Shown piece by piece: positions 47,353 to 60,201 of a stretch of 64,000 nt of DNA. Position numbers and translations under genes: made by a program. Each line of letters opens with the position of its first letter. Position 1 is the first letter of the stretch. The notes beneath the pieces were generated by a model. The model did not search any database, was not told where the DNA came from, and saw only the letters and a list, made by a program, of their open reading frames with translations. Source of the stretch: Cenococcum geophilum 1.58 (lineage: Eukaryota; Ascomycota; Dothideomycetes; Gloniales; Gloniaceae); assembly GCA_001692895.1 (NCBI GenBank), contig KV748197.1, positions 129,813-193,812 on the forward strand, given 5' to 3'.

Positions 47353-47981
47353 TTTAAATCCTTACCAATCCCCTTAGAAGGATAGCCGGTTTAATTTTTC
47401 TATAATGCCTCTAAAAAGAAAACTAACGCCTATACCTAACGGTAATACGCTAGCAATATAACCGCAGAACGCCTTAGGATCTAGTACAGACAAAACCGCT
47501 AGAATTATACTAGCAGCATCTAAGCTATTTTCTAAATCTTAAAATGATTAAATATCTATAAACGCTAGAGACTAGTTTAACTTATATACCTAGGCTTAAT
47601 AGAAGCTTAGTAAGGTTACTAGCGTCCTACCTAATCCCGCTAATATAAAGGAGCTAGATGAGCTAGCTAAGAAAATAGCTAACTTATAGAGCATTATTAA
47701 TTTAATAAAGCCCTCCTATTGCCTTTTTAGTAAAGAGTATAAATTATATAGCGAATATATACGCTAATTAAATCTCAACGCTCTGGTTAAGAAGTTACCA
47801 CCTAATATTAGCGGTACTACTTAACAGCATTTTAACTAGTAGATTACTACAGTTAAGAACCAATTTAAGGTTAATAACGCTAACTATAACTATAAGCAAC
47901 GTATGCGCTAGGCCATTAAAGGTCTTATAAAAGAAAAGATAATTACCTAACTAGTTTATTGCTAGTTAGGTACTAAGAATA

Positions 47982-48082
47982 TGTAAGAGTATATATATTA
48001 GGTCCCGCCGCGCTTACGACAAGTTCGCAAGCACTTTCAGTCTTTTTAGCCGTATGGCGACGTAGAGGCGGGCCACGTTACA
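47982..48082 (+). repeat. 5' LTR of the TRIM
   Basis: 101 bp. A TATA-like box lies at 47991-47998. The self-complementary 14-mer is at 48021-48034. Confidence 0.93.
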
Positions 48083-48324
48083 ATTGTGCTTGCGAACTTT
48101 CTGGGGCTAGGTGTCGTGGGTTTGATCCCTATCGGTCACTTCGCTCTGGTATAGTCTAACGCGCATCCATGCGATGAGGCGTCGGTGGATTCTAATCGCT
48201 TACGTTACTGGGGACTAACTAATATAGTGATACTCTTGGCGTTTGATCCCTGTGGAGGCCCAAACGGGCGCATAGAGGAATCCTTATGAGCGCTCGGGGA
48301 CGAGCGCGCAGAGGAGAGGGTAAT

Positions 48325-48425
48325 TGTAAGAGTATATATATTAGGTCCCGCCGCGCTTGCAATAAGTTCGCAAGCACTCTTAGTCTTTTTGGCCGTATGG
48401 CGACGTGGAGGCGGGCCACGTTATA
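48325..48425 (+). repeat. 3' LTR of the TRIM
   Basis: 101 bp; same sequence as the 5' LTR apart from a few transitions. The 14-mer is intact in both copies. Confidence 0.93.
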
Positions 48426-48536
48426 GAATAAGAGTCCTCTACTATAGGATGAGTTTAAGACTATAGTCTAAGACTAGATTAGGAACCCTATAGTAAGATG
48501 CTTTAATAACGCTATAATATACTATATAGCTATTAT

Positions 48537-48748
48537 TGTTGGGAATAAAGGCAAATGGTCACCATATAAGGTATATTGCCGTTACGTATGGCAAGTTGCC
48601 GTTACGTACGGCAAGTTGCCATTACGTGCCGCCGCGGCACTAGCGTGGTAAGGAACCTTAAGTTCCTTACCCCTTTCTTTAAGAAGAAAAACAATTATTA
48701 TACTATCTACGAACCGTAGCTACGTGATATCCCCTTATGAGTCCAATA
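48537..48748 (+). repeat. 5' LTR of sense copia
   Basis: 212 bp; contains three GGCAAGTTGCC(G/A)TTACGT-like repeats and GCCGCGGCACTAGCGTGG, the only core shared with the LTR of the antisense copia. Confidence 0.93.
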
Positions 48749-49106
48749 TTAATTAGTAGTTAACTTTACTGTTATACTATAGAGCAGCTAGGTATTCCAC
48801 TAAGAAGAAATAAGCCACTGTACTAGTGCTACTTATGCTAAAGGAAGCTGTCTTTTAAGGTTAGAACTGGTCCTAAACCTTAAATAGAACTCTTCTATAA
48901 ATTTAAGGATTTAAAGGCCAGAACTGGTCCTAAGCCTTTTTAAGATTATAGATTCTTGCGTCTATTACGTAAAATAATACGCTTTATAAGTTTTCGCGAT
49001 TTAAGGCTAGAACTAGTCCTAAGCCCTATAATCGCAAATATATATTATAAACGCGTACTAAATAACAATCCCTATACTACCAATATTCCCTTCCTCTAAA
49101 GATATA

Positions 49107-52100
49107 ACTATGGCTACTTTAAACGACTAAAGAGACTTCTTACCACTAGGGGTAGCTATATACGCGAAACTTATTAATAAAGATTAGGACGCATTTACCT
49201 TTAATATAATAACCTATACCATAAAATAAGTTAACAGCTTTTTCCTATACTATATTTTATTCTACTAAGATAGCTACTACGCCGATTTATAGTTATAGGA
49301 ATACTTTAGAGAGGATTTTATAGGATGGACCGCTAATACCTAGGCACTTAGCAATATTAATATTATTTAGGATTTTTAAGACTCCCTTTAAAGGAATAGG
49401 GTATACGTTGCTAAGGACGGTAACCTAATTACTAGTAATATTTATGCCGTTCTTACTAGTATAGAAGAACTAGTATAGATGGAAGCTAAGATTATACGTT
49501 AACTATAGAAACCTAAAACTAACCTATATTCTTTAAAAGGTAACTTTAATTCGGAACAAAACCCCTAGAACGCTACTCTTCTACCTAAAGGTACTCTCCT
49601 ACCTAGAGGTGCTCTTCCTCTACCTTTATTATCTTTAACTCCTCTATTCTAGCTAACTAATAAGCCTTTATCTTAAGAAGTCACGAATCTAATAAAGGTA
49701 TATTTAGATGAAGAGAAGAAGTTTAGAGGAGAATTATATAATATACTTAGAGTAAAACTATAGGTTTTTTATAACTGCTATAATAAGGTTAAAATTTAAC
49801 GCTATTAGTTCCATTATATTTTCTCTATTATATTAAAGGGATGGGCAGCAACGTTCTATTACGACAATATTATAGGTAAAAACTATAGCTTTAATATAAT
49901 GCTTTAGCTTACTAGAGCCTACTTTAAAACTAATAAAAACTGCTAACTCTATATATCTAAATAGCGGGAGACTATATTCTAGAGAGTTATTGCTTTTAAC
50001 CCGATAATAACTTGCCTAGAGTATCTTTAACTACTCTTTAATAAACTTTAGAAAATCTAATATAGTTTTACTAAAACCTATTAAAACAAGAACAGTCTAA
50101 GGGATTAGGTTATCTTAGTATGCTATAACGTTTTTAAGTATAACTTGGCGCTATATAAACCTATAAATATATTTAAAGGAGTATATGCTAAACTATGCTT
50201 TGCTATAGGCACTATAATGCAAATATAAGAACCCTAATAATTCTATACTAAAAACCCTATTTAAACCGGGATTTTAGACTAATATAATTATAACTAGACT
50301 AATTAAATATATGGTGGCTAGAGTAGGGGATATAGTAGAGGGTATAATTAACGTTAACTATAAAGTAATTGTAGAGGTCCTTGTGGAGGTTCATTTCGGA
50401 ATAACTATTAGAAGAAGTGCTACGTTTATAAGAAGCTAAATTACTAGTTAAATAGATACTCTCTTAATAAGTGAAAGGAGGTATATAATAAGTTCCAATA
50501 GAGTATAAGAAATGTTAGAAATTATAAGGTTACTACGGCCTACTTTTAAAGCTTTTTAGTCTAATATAAAGGTATAGAAGACCTTAAGGATAAGGTTAAT
50601 AAGGCCAAACAGCTTCTTATGGATATAGATATTAAGGATTACTCTTCTAACTAATACTTTACTAAGTATAGTGAGGTAAATGGTATATAAACCGTTGCTA
50701 TTCTTAATAACTAATCTACGTTCCATTCTATTATAAAGTTAGATATCTTTAATAAGTTAAAGGAAAGTTCCACGTTTTCCTTTAATAATAGATACTTAGT
50801 AAACGTCTTCTATAGTATTATACTAGATACTAGAGCCGTAGGAGTATCTATAGTAAGAAAACCTTAAGTTTGAGCTTTTTAGTAGCTTAATAGCTTTATT
50901 TAAATTAACAAATTAACGGTAGGCCAATATATAATTTGCTTTAGTAAGGGTACTATAATCTCTCTTGGCACAATTAAGGTCTAAACCCTATTAGGATGTA
51001 TTACCTTCCACGTTGTTCCCGTGAATACCCCGTTCCTATTTTATATTTAAGATATAGATAAATTAGGTATTAAGCTTAATAACCTTAAAAATATGCTTAT
51101 TTAGGGAGACAATTGGGTGCCCATTGTACGCAAGTGGGGTTACCCTTAGTTGCTCCTCTAATAACTAGAAAGGAGCGTTGCTTAGAGTTACTTAACTAAG
51201 TTAGAGCTACGTTAACTATACCGTTGTTTTAGCCACCTATTTGTTTACTAACTACTTAGGGTTCTTTAACGAGTAGGTTATAAAGTTAAGGTTAAGGCAA
51301 TTAAGCATCTTATAAAGTACTACTATTACTGCTAAATAAACCAGAAGTCCCCTAGCCAATTTAAGTTTACCCTTAAAGATAACTACGACTTTAACTTCTG
51401 TATTATTATTAATATTATATATTTTAATAGTAAGCTAGTCCTTTAAGCTGTTAACTTATTAACCTTCTTTTAAGCTATACGTTTCTTAAGGGATATATTA
51501 GCTAGGAACGTATAGAATACCCTTTAGTTATACTAGATTAATGTCTACCTAGGACCCCCTAATTAAATTATTTATGATATAGGAAAGAACTTTTTATCTG
51601 CGGAGTTTTAATAATAGGTAAAAGCAATGGTAATTAAGGTTAAGGAAGTCCCTATTAAGGTATATAATAGTATTAGAAAAGTAGAGTGATACTATACGCT
51701 ATTACGCTGAGTATATAAGATTATTTCTTTAGAACTAGAGGACGCTAGAAATTATCTTATAGATGGCTGTTAAGGCCGTTAACAATTCCGCTGGCCTAGA
51801 TAGGCTTGTATCTATATTGCTAGTCTTTAGCGCCTACCCTTAAATAACTAATAATTCTCTACTATCTCCCTCTATTGTGTAACGAGCTAAGACTATTTAT
51901 AAAGTAATGAAGGAGGTATGACGTCTATACGCTACGCGCTAGGTTAATAACGTACTAGGAATAAGAAATGGCCTAAACACCTTAACTACGCTTAATCTGC
52001 CACTCTAATCTAAAGTATGGGTATGGCGTAAAAAGGGAGGATGGTTAGGCCTATATAAACTTATTATAATTAATAGTTAAACTTACACTCTTTAAATGCC

Positions 52101-53990
52101 CTATAGACCTACTTAATTCCATTTAACTATTATTAGGCTTTACTATAAAGATAATAGTTCCGAGCCTTTATAGGATGCCCCAGAAGATACCCTAAAAGAT
52201 ACCCTAGAGGAGAACTATAATTAACGTACCCTAGAAGGCGACTATAATCCTAATATAATTATAGTAGACGTGCCGCAACTATGACGCGGTAGAGGTCGCC
52301 TAAAGGGATTACAAAATCGCCAATATCTTATTAATTTTGAAGAGCAATTCGTTACTACTATAGAGAGTAGAGTTAAGTTGTTAATGGCCTTTATGATAGC
52401 TAAAGAGAAGGCTGACTTTAAGCTCGTAAAATAGTTTTAAAAGGAAGGTTATATTATAACTCTAGGAGCTCCTTTCTAAGTATCTAATAAGTAGGAAATT
52501 GACAGTCTTATTACAAGAGGAGTCTTTAAATTTAAGAAGTATAACCCTACTAAGTTTAATGGAATTCGCATCTTTAAGTTAAGAATAGTTAACAAGATTA
52601 AGGGTAAGGCTACTAATGCCCTATTTAAGAAATTAAGGCTTATTATCTAAGGCTATAATAATAACAATAAGGAGACAATCCTTACGTAATCCCCTATAAT
52701 TTAATAAGCTAGTTAGCGAGTTATTATTGTACTAGCTCCCTCCTTAATAAAGAACGGAATGGTAGTTTATTTATAAAATATTACTTAGGCCTACACCTAA
52801 TTAGAAACGCGCCTTTAGCGCTTAATACTAGCATATCTTTCAGAGTAAATTCGCCACTAATATCCCGAAGATACGATTATAGTTATACTTAAGCCACTAT
52901 ATAGAATTGCAGAGGTAGGAACTTATTAGTAGGCTACCTATAGCAAGCACTATAAAGAGAAGCTTCTAATAACTACCTCTATATTTAATCCCTGCTTCCT
53001 TATTATAACTACGGGAACTTTATTTGGAATTATTGGTATATAAACTAATAATATAATTATCTTAGGAGACAATCAATTCTTAGCTCTTAAGGAAGATGAG
53101 CTAGTAAAGGTAAATCTTATGGTAAAGCTAAAGGAAAGACTTAATGTAATAACGCTATTACTCTTTAATAGATATATCCTTTCCCTAAACAAGGACTCTA
53201 TTGCTTTACGCTAGAAAGGTTAAGGTAAGAAGATTAACGTTATTAACGTTAATTCCCCAAAGCAAGGATATGTGGAGTAACGCGCCTATAAAGCTTATAT
53301 TGCTTCTATTTATTAGCCTAAAGCTTCCTTTAATCTCTTTATTACCGCTTAATACTAGGAACTAACTAAGGAGGATGTCCTTGCCCTAAATAAGCGCCTT
53401 TCTTAGTAAATAATATATTTTAATTAGGGACTACTCTATATATCTATTAATCTTCCTACCGCTAAGCTCTTTATATTTGTTAATAAATCGTTTATAAATA
53501 ATAAAGATTTTAGCTCCTAGTTAGGATATAAGATTATCATCATAAACGAATTTACTAGAGAGAATGACTTTATAATCTATGGCAATCTTATCTATTAGAG
53601 CTTAATTAAGAGTAAGCGCGTTACCTAAAGTGTTTTGGCGTTAGAGATATATAGAATAGTTAGCGGAGTTAATATAGCAATTGCAATTGGAACTACCCTA
53701 AAGATAATTATAGATTAACTCGAATTTCCTATTATCCCTATAATCGTGTACACCGATTTATTTTCCCTCTATAAGTGTTTAGTTAAGCTTGGTACTATAA
53801 AGGAGAAGCGCCTTATAATTAATATTATAGTACTTTAGCAATCCTATAAGCATTAAAAACTCTTTAAGATTTAATAGATTAATAGCTAAGATAACTTAGC
53901 AGATGTAATGATAAAGGTAAACCCAAATAAGGTACTAGAGACGTTTATTAATACGAATACTCTACATATATAAGTTAAAGGTTAGGTTAA
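49107..53990 (+). pseudogene. copia gag-pol polyprotein, RIP-inactivated
   Basis: Single reading through stops. Gag is at about 49107-50500 with a CCHC-like knuckle near 50370-50420. Retropepsin IILDTRAVG (DTGA-type) is at about 50815. A GAG_pre-integrase segment (QLYRRFSHLFVYQLLRVLQR) is near 51210. Integrase spans 51450-52000, ending LQSKVWVWRKKGGWLGPYKL. Reverse transcriptase starts near 52525 (FKFKKYNPTKFNGIRIFKLR) and includes NITQAYTQLETRLQ near 52780. RNase H is at about 53480-53900 (LGYKIIIINEFTREN, then VYTDLFSLYKCLVKL). Glutamine and tryptophan codons are turned into stops throughout. Confidence 0.87.
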
Positions 53991-54355
53991 AAGGGAGTCC
54001 CCAGAAATTTCTTAGTTATATAAGGTCTTAAGATATCTAGGAACTTCGACCGGCGGTTAAAGTTATCTAATTAGTTAGATTCTATAGACCCTAACTTAAA
54101 CTAGCTAATTAGGATTTTCTATTCCCGGAATAGAAAATCGCTATTAGCTCGCTTACTGCTAGCGCCTTAGCGGCCCTACTAATAAGATACCTACCTATAA
54201 CTTATAAGTAAGAAAGCACTATGTGCTAAAAGGCAAATTTTAGGATAGCGAGACTTATATTATAATGGCAATAGTAAGTAAAGAGGATTAATTTTTATTC
54301 CGCTAGTTAAGCGGTATATATATATAGATGGCAACCACAAAAGAAGAGTTACTAG

Positions 54356-54567
54356 TGTTGGGAATAAAGGTAAATGGTTACTATATGAGGTATATTGCCG
54401 TTATATATGGCAAGTTGCCGTTATGTGCGGCAAGTTGCCATCACGTGCCGCCGCGGCACTAGCGTGGTAAGGAACCTTAAGTTCCTCACCCCTTTCTTTA
54501 AGAAGAAAAACAATTATCATACTATCTACGAACCGTAGCTACGTGATATCCCCTTGTGAGTCTAACA
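54356..54567 (+). repeat. 3' LTR of sense copia
   Basis: 212 bp. The internal end just upstream (ATGGCAACCACAAAAGAAGAG, an adenine-rich polypurine tract) is shared with the antisense copia. Confidence 0.93.
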
Positions 54568-55169
54568 ATTATAAAGGAGAATTAGATATTTAACGTCTTC
54601 CTAGCTTATATACATAGCTTAGAGGACCTCTTCTCTTATACCCCTTTTATTAATCCTAAATAATAGGTAGACTTTTAGTTCTTATATCTCCCAGCCTACC
54701 TATAAGTAAAGCTTTTCCGCTAGAACTTTACCCAATAGGTAAGAACCGCTAAAGACCTCTTTAACGAAATCCGCTATATAGAGTAATTGCTTAATACTAT
54801 AAAGCTTACGGAAGATCGCGTAAGTGGCAGCGGCAAATTATTGTATATAAAGCGCGGTTGCAGCATAGGCTTTATAGACTTAGGCTTAGGAAACAGAACC
54901 TAAAAAGGGCAACGCTTTTTTAAGTAAACTCCTAGGGAGACTACCTAAAATCTAGATGGCTTAGGGGACCCCCTAAACGCTAGTGCTATATAGGCGAGTT
55001 AAAGGACCGTAGGCGGCTACTATAAGGAATACTAGAAGTAGGCTAATAAAGAGAAGTTAGCTTGGCCTTTAGAAAACCTAAAGCCCTAGTAGCGTATCTT
55101 TTTTAACTGCAACTAGGGCCTAATATAGAGGAAGAGAAGAAACGCATTATAGTATATATTATAATAAAT

Positions 55170-58100
55170 ACGCCCTAAGGCGAAGTCCGCCTATGTGCTT
55201 TATATAATAATAGGTACTAAATTAACCTTATTAATTAAGATATTGTCCATAGGTTTAACCTACCTATACGCTACGCGCTATATTTACGTAAACCTATTGC
55301 ACGTTTTTTTAATAGCAACTAGATAATAATCTAGGATACTTATAATCTAATAGTTACCACTAGCGACTCCTAGGGTACCTCTCGTACTATTAGCCTATAG
55401 GCCTTTTAGGGCGGCTTATTTAATAGTTATAATATAGTTTTTAGATGGGATTAGCTCGCGGAAGTAGATCTATTAATTAGCTTCTATTCTAGATAGTTTA
55501 TCTAGGGTACTTCGGACCCTAAACACCTTTAGATAGTTACCCTTAATGCTCTCCTAGCAGATATTAAGGCTGGTAAAATAATCTATTCGCTATAGCTAGA
55601 AGACTCCTTTTTTATACTAGTTGTAAATATAATAGAGGACCTATTATTACTGGTAGCGAGTACCTGTATAAACCCTCTAAATATAAAGATACCGGTTATA
55701 AATATAGTAGAGAACCTGCCGTCACTAGCAGCGAGTACCTATAGAGACCCTCTAGTGCCGGCGTAGATTACCTATATAAGGGGGAGGTAATCGAAACCCT
55801 AAAACTATTAAGTATACTACAGCAGAGCTATATACACTCTTAGTGTAAGTATACCTGCGAAATGTATATTAGCCGCACCCTTCTCTCTACTAGCTCCCGG
55901 AAGCACACTACTATATAATAGTTGCTTTAACCTTCGTAGCCCCTAGCTTGCTAAATATATATAAGGAGGAAATTAATGTCTTCTCTAATAAGCTAGCAAG
56001 TATACTACTATAGAACTCTAAGTATAACCATATAATTAACTTAGAAGAAGGTAAAACACTACCGTAAATGCCCCTCTACAACCTCTTATAGAAAGAGTTA
56101 TAGATCTTATAAGAGTACCTAAACAGTACTCTTAAAAAGGGCTGAATTAGGCCTAGTAAGTCGCCTACTAGAGCGCCCATCCTCTTTATACTAAAAGCAG
56201 ATAGTATAATATGGCTATACGTTAACTATAGACGCCTAAATAAGATTATAATTAAAAATTAGTACCCCCTACCGCTAGTTAGCAAACTCTTTAATAGGCT
56301 TAGCTATATAAAGATATTTATAAAGCTAGATCTTTATAATACGTACTATAGGATTTATATTAAAAGGGGAGATAAATAGAAGACCGTATTTAAAACACGC
56401 TACGGTTACTTTAAGTACCTAGTGATGCCCTTTAGCCTTACTAACGCCCCTATGACTTTCTAGAGCTATATTTATAAAGCTTTAGAAACCCTAGTAAATA
56501 CTATTTACATAGTTTACCTAGATAATATTCTTATTTACTTAAATAACGAGTATAAGCACGTTAAGCACGTTAAGTAGGTACTATAATAGCTTTACGCTTG
56601 GGGCCTATACGCTAAATTATTAAAATGTATCTTTTATACTAAGAACGTTAAGTTCCTAGGCTTTATTATTACCCCTAGGGGTATTATATTAGATCCTAAC
56701 CGCGTAAAAGCTATTAAGGAATAGCCTAAGCCTAAGTCCTATAGGGACATTTAGGTCTTCCTTAGCTTTATTAACTTCTATAGGCGATTTATTTAGAACT
56801 ACTTAGATACCGCATACCCCCTATATATATATCTTATATAGGCACATCGCGACCTAATGTTAGATAGGGAGAAGAAGTAGAAGCGTAAGTTAAAAGGGCT
56901 TACTAAATAGTATTAACCTTGGTCCTGGCCTAATAACGCGTAGTAGGCGTTTTATAAGCTACGCACTACGTTTATATAGGCTTCTTTACTTTACTACTTT
57001 GACCCTAATCTACCCTTAATAGTAATTACTAATGCTTCCGATTATGCCTATAGCGGTATACTTTTATAGCCTTTAGGGTAGAGAGACTAACTTTACTAGC
57101 ACCCGATTGCTTATTATAGTTAAAAGCTTACTAGCCTAGAAGTATAGTATAATACAAATAATAAAGAACTACTCGCTATAGTGCAATACTTTAAGATATA
57201 GCGCTATTACTTTAAACACGCCGCGTATATAACGCGCGTGCTCTATAATTATAATAATCTTAGGTACTTTATAACCACTAAGAGCTTATCTACTTACTAG
57301 GCCCGGTATACTAAAAAACTAGCTAAGTTTAATTTTAAGATTAAATATAAGCTAGGTAAAGTAAATCCCGCTAATATACTATCCTAGCGCCTAAATTATA
57401 CTAAAGGCTTTAAAGATAGTAGTAAGAGGATAATCCTTAATGCTATACTACTTATATTGCAGTAAAAGTTGCGGGTTATAGGCCTTATAGGTGGCCCTAA
57501 TACTACTATATTAAACCAGCGAGTAGTATACATATAGTATATAAGTAACTTTTATAAACTTAGCGCCGGCGGACTAGAGTGTCCTACTATTCTCTTTAAA
57601 ACCACTTTAACTAGCCTAATAGCGCTTAACCCTAGGGAAAACCCCTTAGCCTAGGCTACGGTCCCCTATAATAACCTAGTAAGTTACTTATATATTATAT
57701 ATTACTTCGCTAGCACCGACTTTACGTAGAGTCTTATACTATAGTAAGAGGTAGTAGTAGCTGCTTTAGCCGAAACGGCGTTTATAAAACACCTCCCTAA
57801 GTTACTAGTTAATTTTATTTATAAAGTATAAAAAAGGGACGCCTTTATACGCTCTATATATAATTAGTTAACTTAGAAATAAGTTCCTGCTAGTAATAAG
57901 GACTATACCCTTAATAATTAAGGACTCTTAAGGTAAAATAACAAGGTCTAGGTGCCAAATTGTATACTACTATAATAGGAAATCCTTAAGCGGAATTATA
58001 ATAATCCTATAGGCGGCTACTATGGTTTTAACCGTACTTTTAAGGTAATTATGTAGAAGTATACTTAGAACGGCCTTACCTAGAACCTCTATAAATACCT

Positions 58101-59110
58101 AAATAATTATAATGCCTACTAACGCTCTAAATCGCGCCGCTATAAACCTTATAGTAAGCTATAGCCTCTTTAGGTCCCCATCCAAGCCTAGCGGCATTAT
58201 TTATTTAACTTTATTACGGATCTTTTAGAGTTTAAGACTCCTAATAGTATAGAGTATAACTTCGTCCTTATCCTTATAGACTATTTTATAAAGCTAGTAC
58301 GCTACTATCTAGTATATAAAATAATTAATACTACGTAACTCGCAGAACTCTTATTTAGAGTCTTTATATAAATAGGGCCTCTAGATAATATTATTTCTAA
58401 TAGGGGTAGTATATTTATAAGCGAGTACTAAAGTACTATATACTACTAACTCCGCGTTTAACGTAAACTTAGTACTATATTCTACCCGTAAATAGATAAT
58501 TAAATAGAGCGTTAGAACCAGGAGCTTAAAGTATACCTATATATATTTACGAACTAGGAACAGTCTAATTAGGCCTCCCTACTTAAAGAAGTAGCCTTTA
58601 CCTATAACTCTAAGGTCTATACTATAATAAAGCGTTTCCCTATTAAGCTCGCCTATAGCTAGCTACTAAACGTCCTAGATAGAGTCCTAGATAGCGTTTA
58701 AGACGCCTAGTAAGGTAGGGAAGGGTCCAAATTAATAAATATCTAACTCGTAGAGACGTACCTATAACGCCTACGCCTTATATATAAGGTAGCGGCGGCT
58801 TTAATAATATACGCCTAAAAGCTTTAGGTAAAATACTATAATCGTTACCACCTGGCTAAGTACTTCGCCATTAGTAAACAAGTCCTGCTCTCCTCTAAGA
58901 ATATCCATACAAAACGTCCCTATAAAAAGCTTAACTATAAGTTTATAGAACCGTTTTAGATCTTAAAGTGTGTAGGGTAGTAAGTATATAAGCTAGAGCT
59001 TTTACCTACTATAGTACGGCTCTACCTAGTCTTCTATATCTCCCTACTAAAGCCTTATAGGTTACGCCCTAAGTTTTAACCCCTAGTAGTAAAAGAGCTT
59101 AAGAAAGGCA
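55170..59110 (+). pseudogene. gypsy pol polyprotein (PR-RT-RH-IN), RIP-inactivated
   Basis: Best readable coding relic of the block. Reverse transcriptase at 56065-56580: MPLYNLLQKELQILQEYLN, KADSIIWLYVNYRRLNKI, FIKLDLYNTYYRIYIKRGDK, FKTRYGYFKYLVMPFSLTNA, and IVYLDNILIY, where the YxDD catalytic motif reads YLDN. RNase H is near 57000-57400 (ITNASDYAYSGIL). Integrase is near 58190-58660 (PNSIEYNFVLILIDYFIKLV, DNIISNRGSIFISEY). The integrase C-terminus is near 58900-59080 (LLPTIVRLYLVFYISLLKPY). An extended 3' region (59110-60186) has no readable product. Stops are mostly at CAA/CAG/TGG codons. Confidence 0.9.
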
Positions 59111-60201
59111 GCTAGGAAGTAAAAGTAATTATTACCCACTAAGATTATACTAGACAACTATAGTACCTTATTAAATAGCTAGGATAGCTAAATAAGTATA
59201 ATAAATGGAAATATAAGATAGAATTTAAAAATTATTAATAACTATTAAATAAGTACTGTAAGTGGGATACCCTAGCCTTATAGCTAAAGCGTAGGCAAAA
59301 AGTAAGCGCCGCTATTAAAATATAACCTGTATTAAAGTAGAGCAGAGGATATTCTAAGGGATTAAAGAATAAGTAACGATTGCTATAAAAACTATAGCCT
59401 TAATTTAGAAAGCACCCTTCCTAGACCTAATCCGTTACTCTATACTAGCTAAGCAGATTGTTTATATATTAGAAAATAGGCCTATTTATAACTAGGGTCT
59501 ATTTAACTAGAGTCTATAATCTACTAGTAACCCGCTAGTAGTAACCTATACTAATAACTTATATACTATTCTATATATATACTACGCAGATAATATATAA
59601 GGCTAAAGTATAGGTTAGTAGCGGGTCTAATAGGTATATAGCCTTACCGTCCTAATCTGGCTGTATATAAATAACCTATAACCTACCTATTAAGTATATA
59701 CGGCGCTACGCCAGTATAGCATAAGGCTAAAGTAGGGTTAGTAATGGATTTAATAGGTATATAGCCTTACCGTTTATAAATCTGGCTGTATATAAATAAC
59801 CTATAACCTACCCGCAAGGTACTAGCAACCTACCTATATAAGTAAGCTTTAGAATATTTCTAGTCTACTAAATTTAGGCGACGGTATTAAGCTCTACTAG
59901 CTTTACCTATTAAATAAACTAATTAGGATTTTCTATACTAGGCATATAAAATTATTACTAGCTTAGTTAAATATAGGGGAGTCTTAGTAAGGCAAATCTA
60001 ACTAATTAGATAACTTTAACCACCGGTTAAAGTTCCTTAATATCTTCGCGCCGCGTATATATACTACCTATCTCTTTATATATAAAATTAAGACGCTCTT
60101 TCCCCTCTAAATTTTTTCCTTACTAAGGTTTTTTATAGGGTTTTATTAAGGCTTAAGTATATAAAGGATTGGGGACAACCCTTTTTAAAGGGGGGGGGCA
60201 T

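Larger units (their letters stand above)
47982..48425 (+). mobile_element. 444-bp TRIM retrotransposon with self-complementary primer site
   Basis: Two 101-bp LTRs (47982-48082, 48325-48425), TGTAAGAG...CGTTACA, exact 5-bp duplication GAATA (47977-47981, 48426-48430), and 242 bp of internal DNA without coding capacity. A polypurine stretch AGAGGAGAGGG ends just before the 3' LTR. At the primer-binding position, 3 nt after the 5' LTR, GTGCTTGCGAACTT (48086-48099) is the perfect complement of LTR AAGTTCGCAAGCAC (48021-48034), which starts about 30 nt after a TATATATA box (47991-47998). This is the arrangement known from Tf1, whose transcript 5' end primes its own reverse transcription. Confidence 0.92.
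48537..54567 (+). mobile_element. Ty1/copia retrotransposon, full length, sense
   Basis: 6,031 bp with two 212-bp LTRs (48537-48748, 54356-54567; TGTTGGGAATAAAGG...GAGTCTAACA) and the 5-bp duplication ATTAT (48532-48536, 54568-54572). Inserted in gypsy gag. Same length and internal sequence type as the antisense copia at 40116-46143, but with different LTRs. Confidence 0.94.
47405..55160 (+). pseudogene. gypsy gag, interrupted by TRIM and copia
   Basis: ATG at 47405 opens MPLKRKLTPIPNGNTLAI, then stops. The gag-like reading runs through 47405-47981, 48431-48536 and, beyond the copia, 54573 to about 55160, with glutamine codons turned to TAG/TAA. Segments such as QNNFTQQVRTAKDLFNEIRY-like sequence near 54740-54780 fit gypsy capsid. 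A zinc knuckle is not clearly readable. No function remains. Confidence 0.65.

Noticed and set aside
48117..48131. TGGGTTTGATCCCTA inside the TRIM, resembling a tRNA T arm
   Set aside because: No matching D arm, anticodon arm or acceptor stem could be folded around it.
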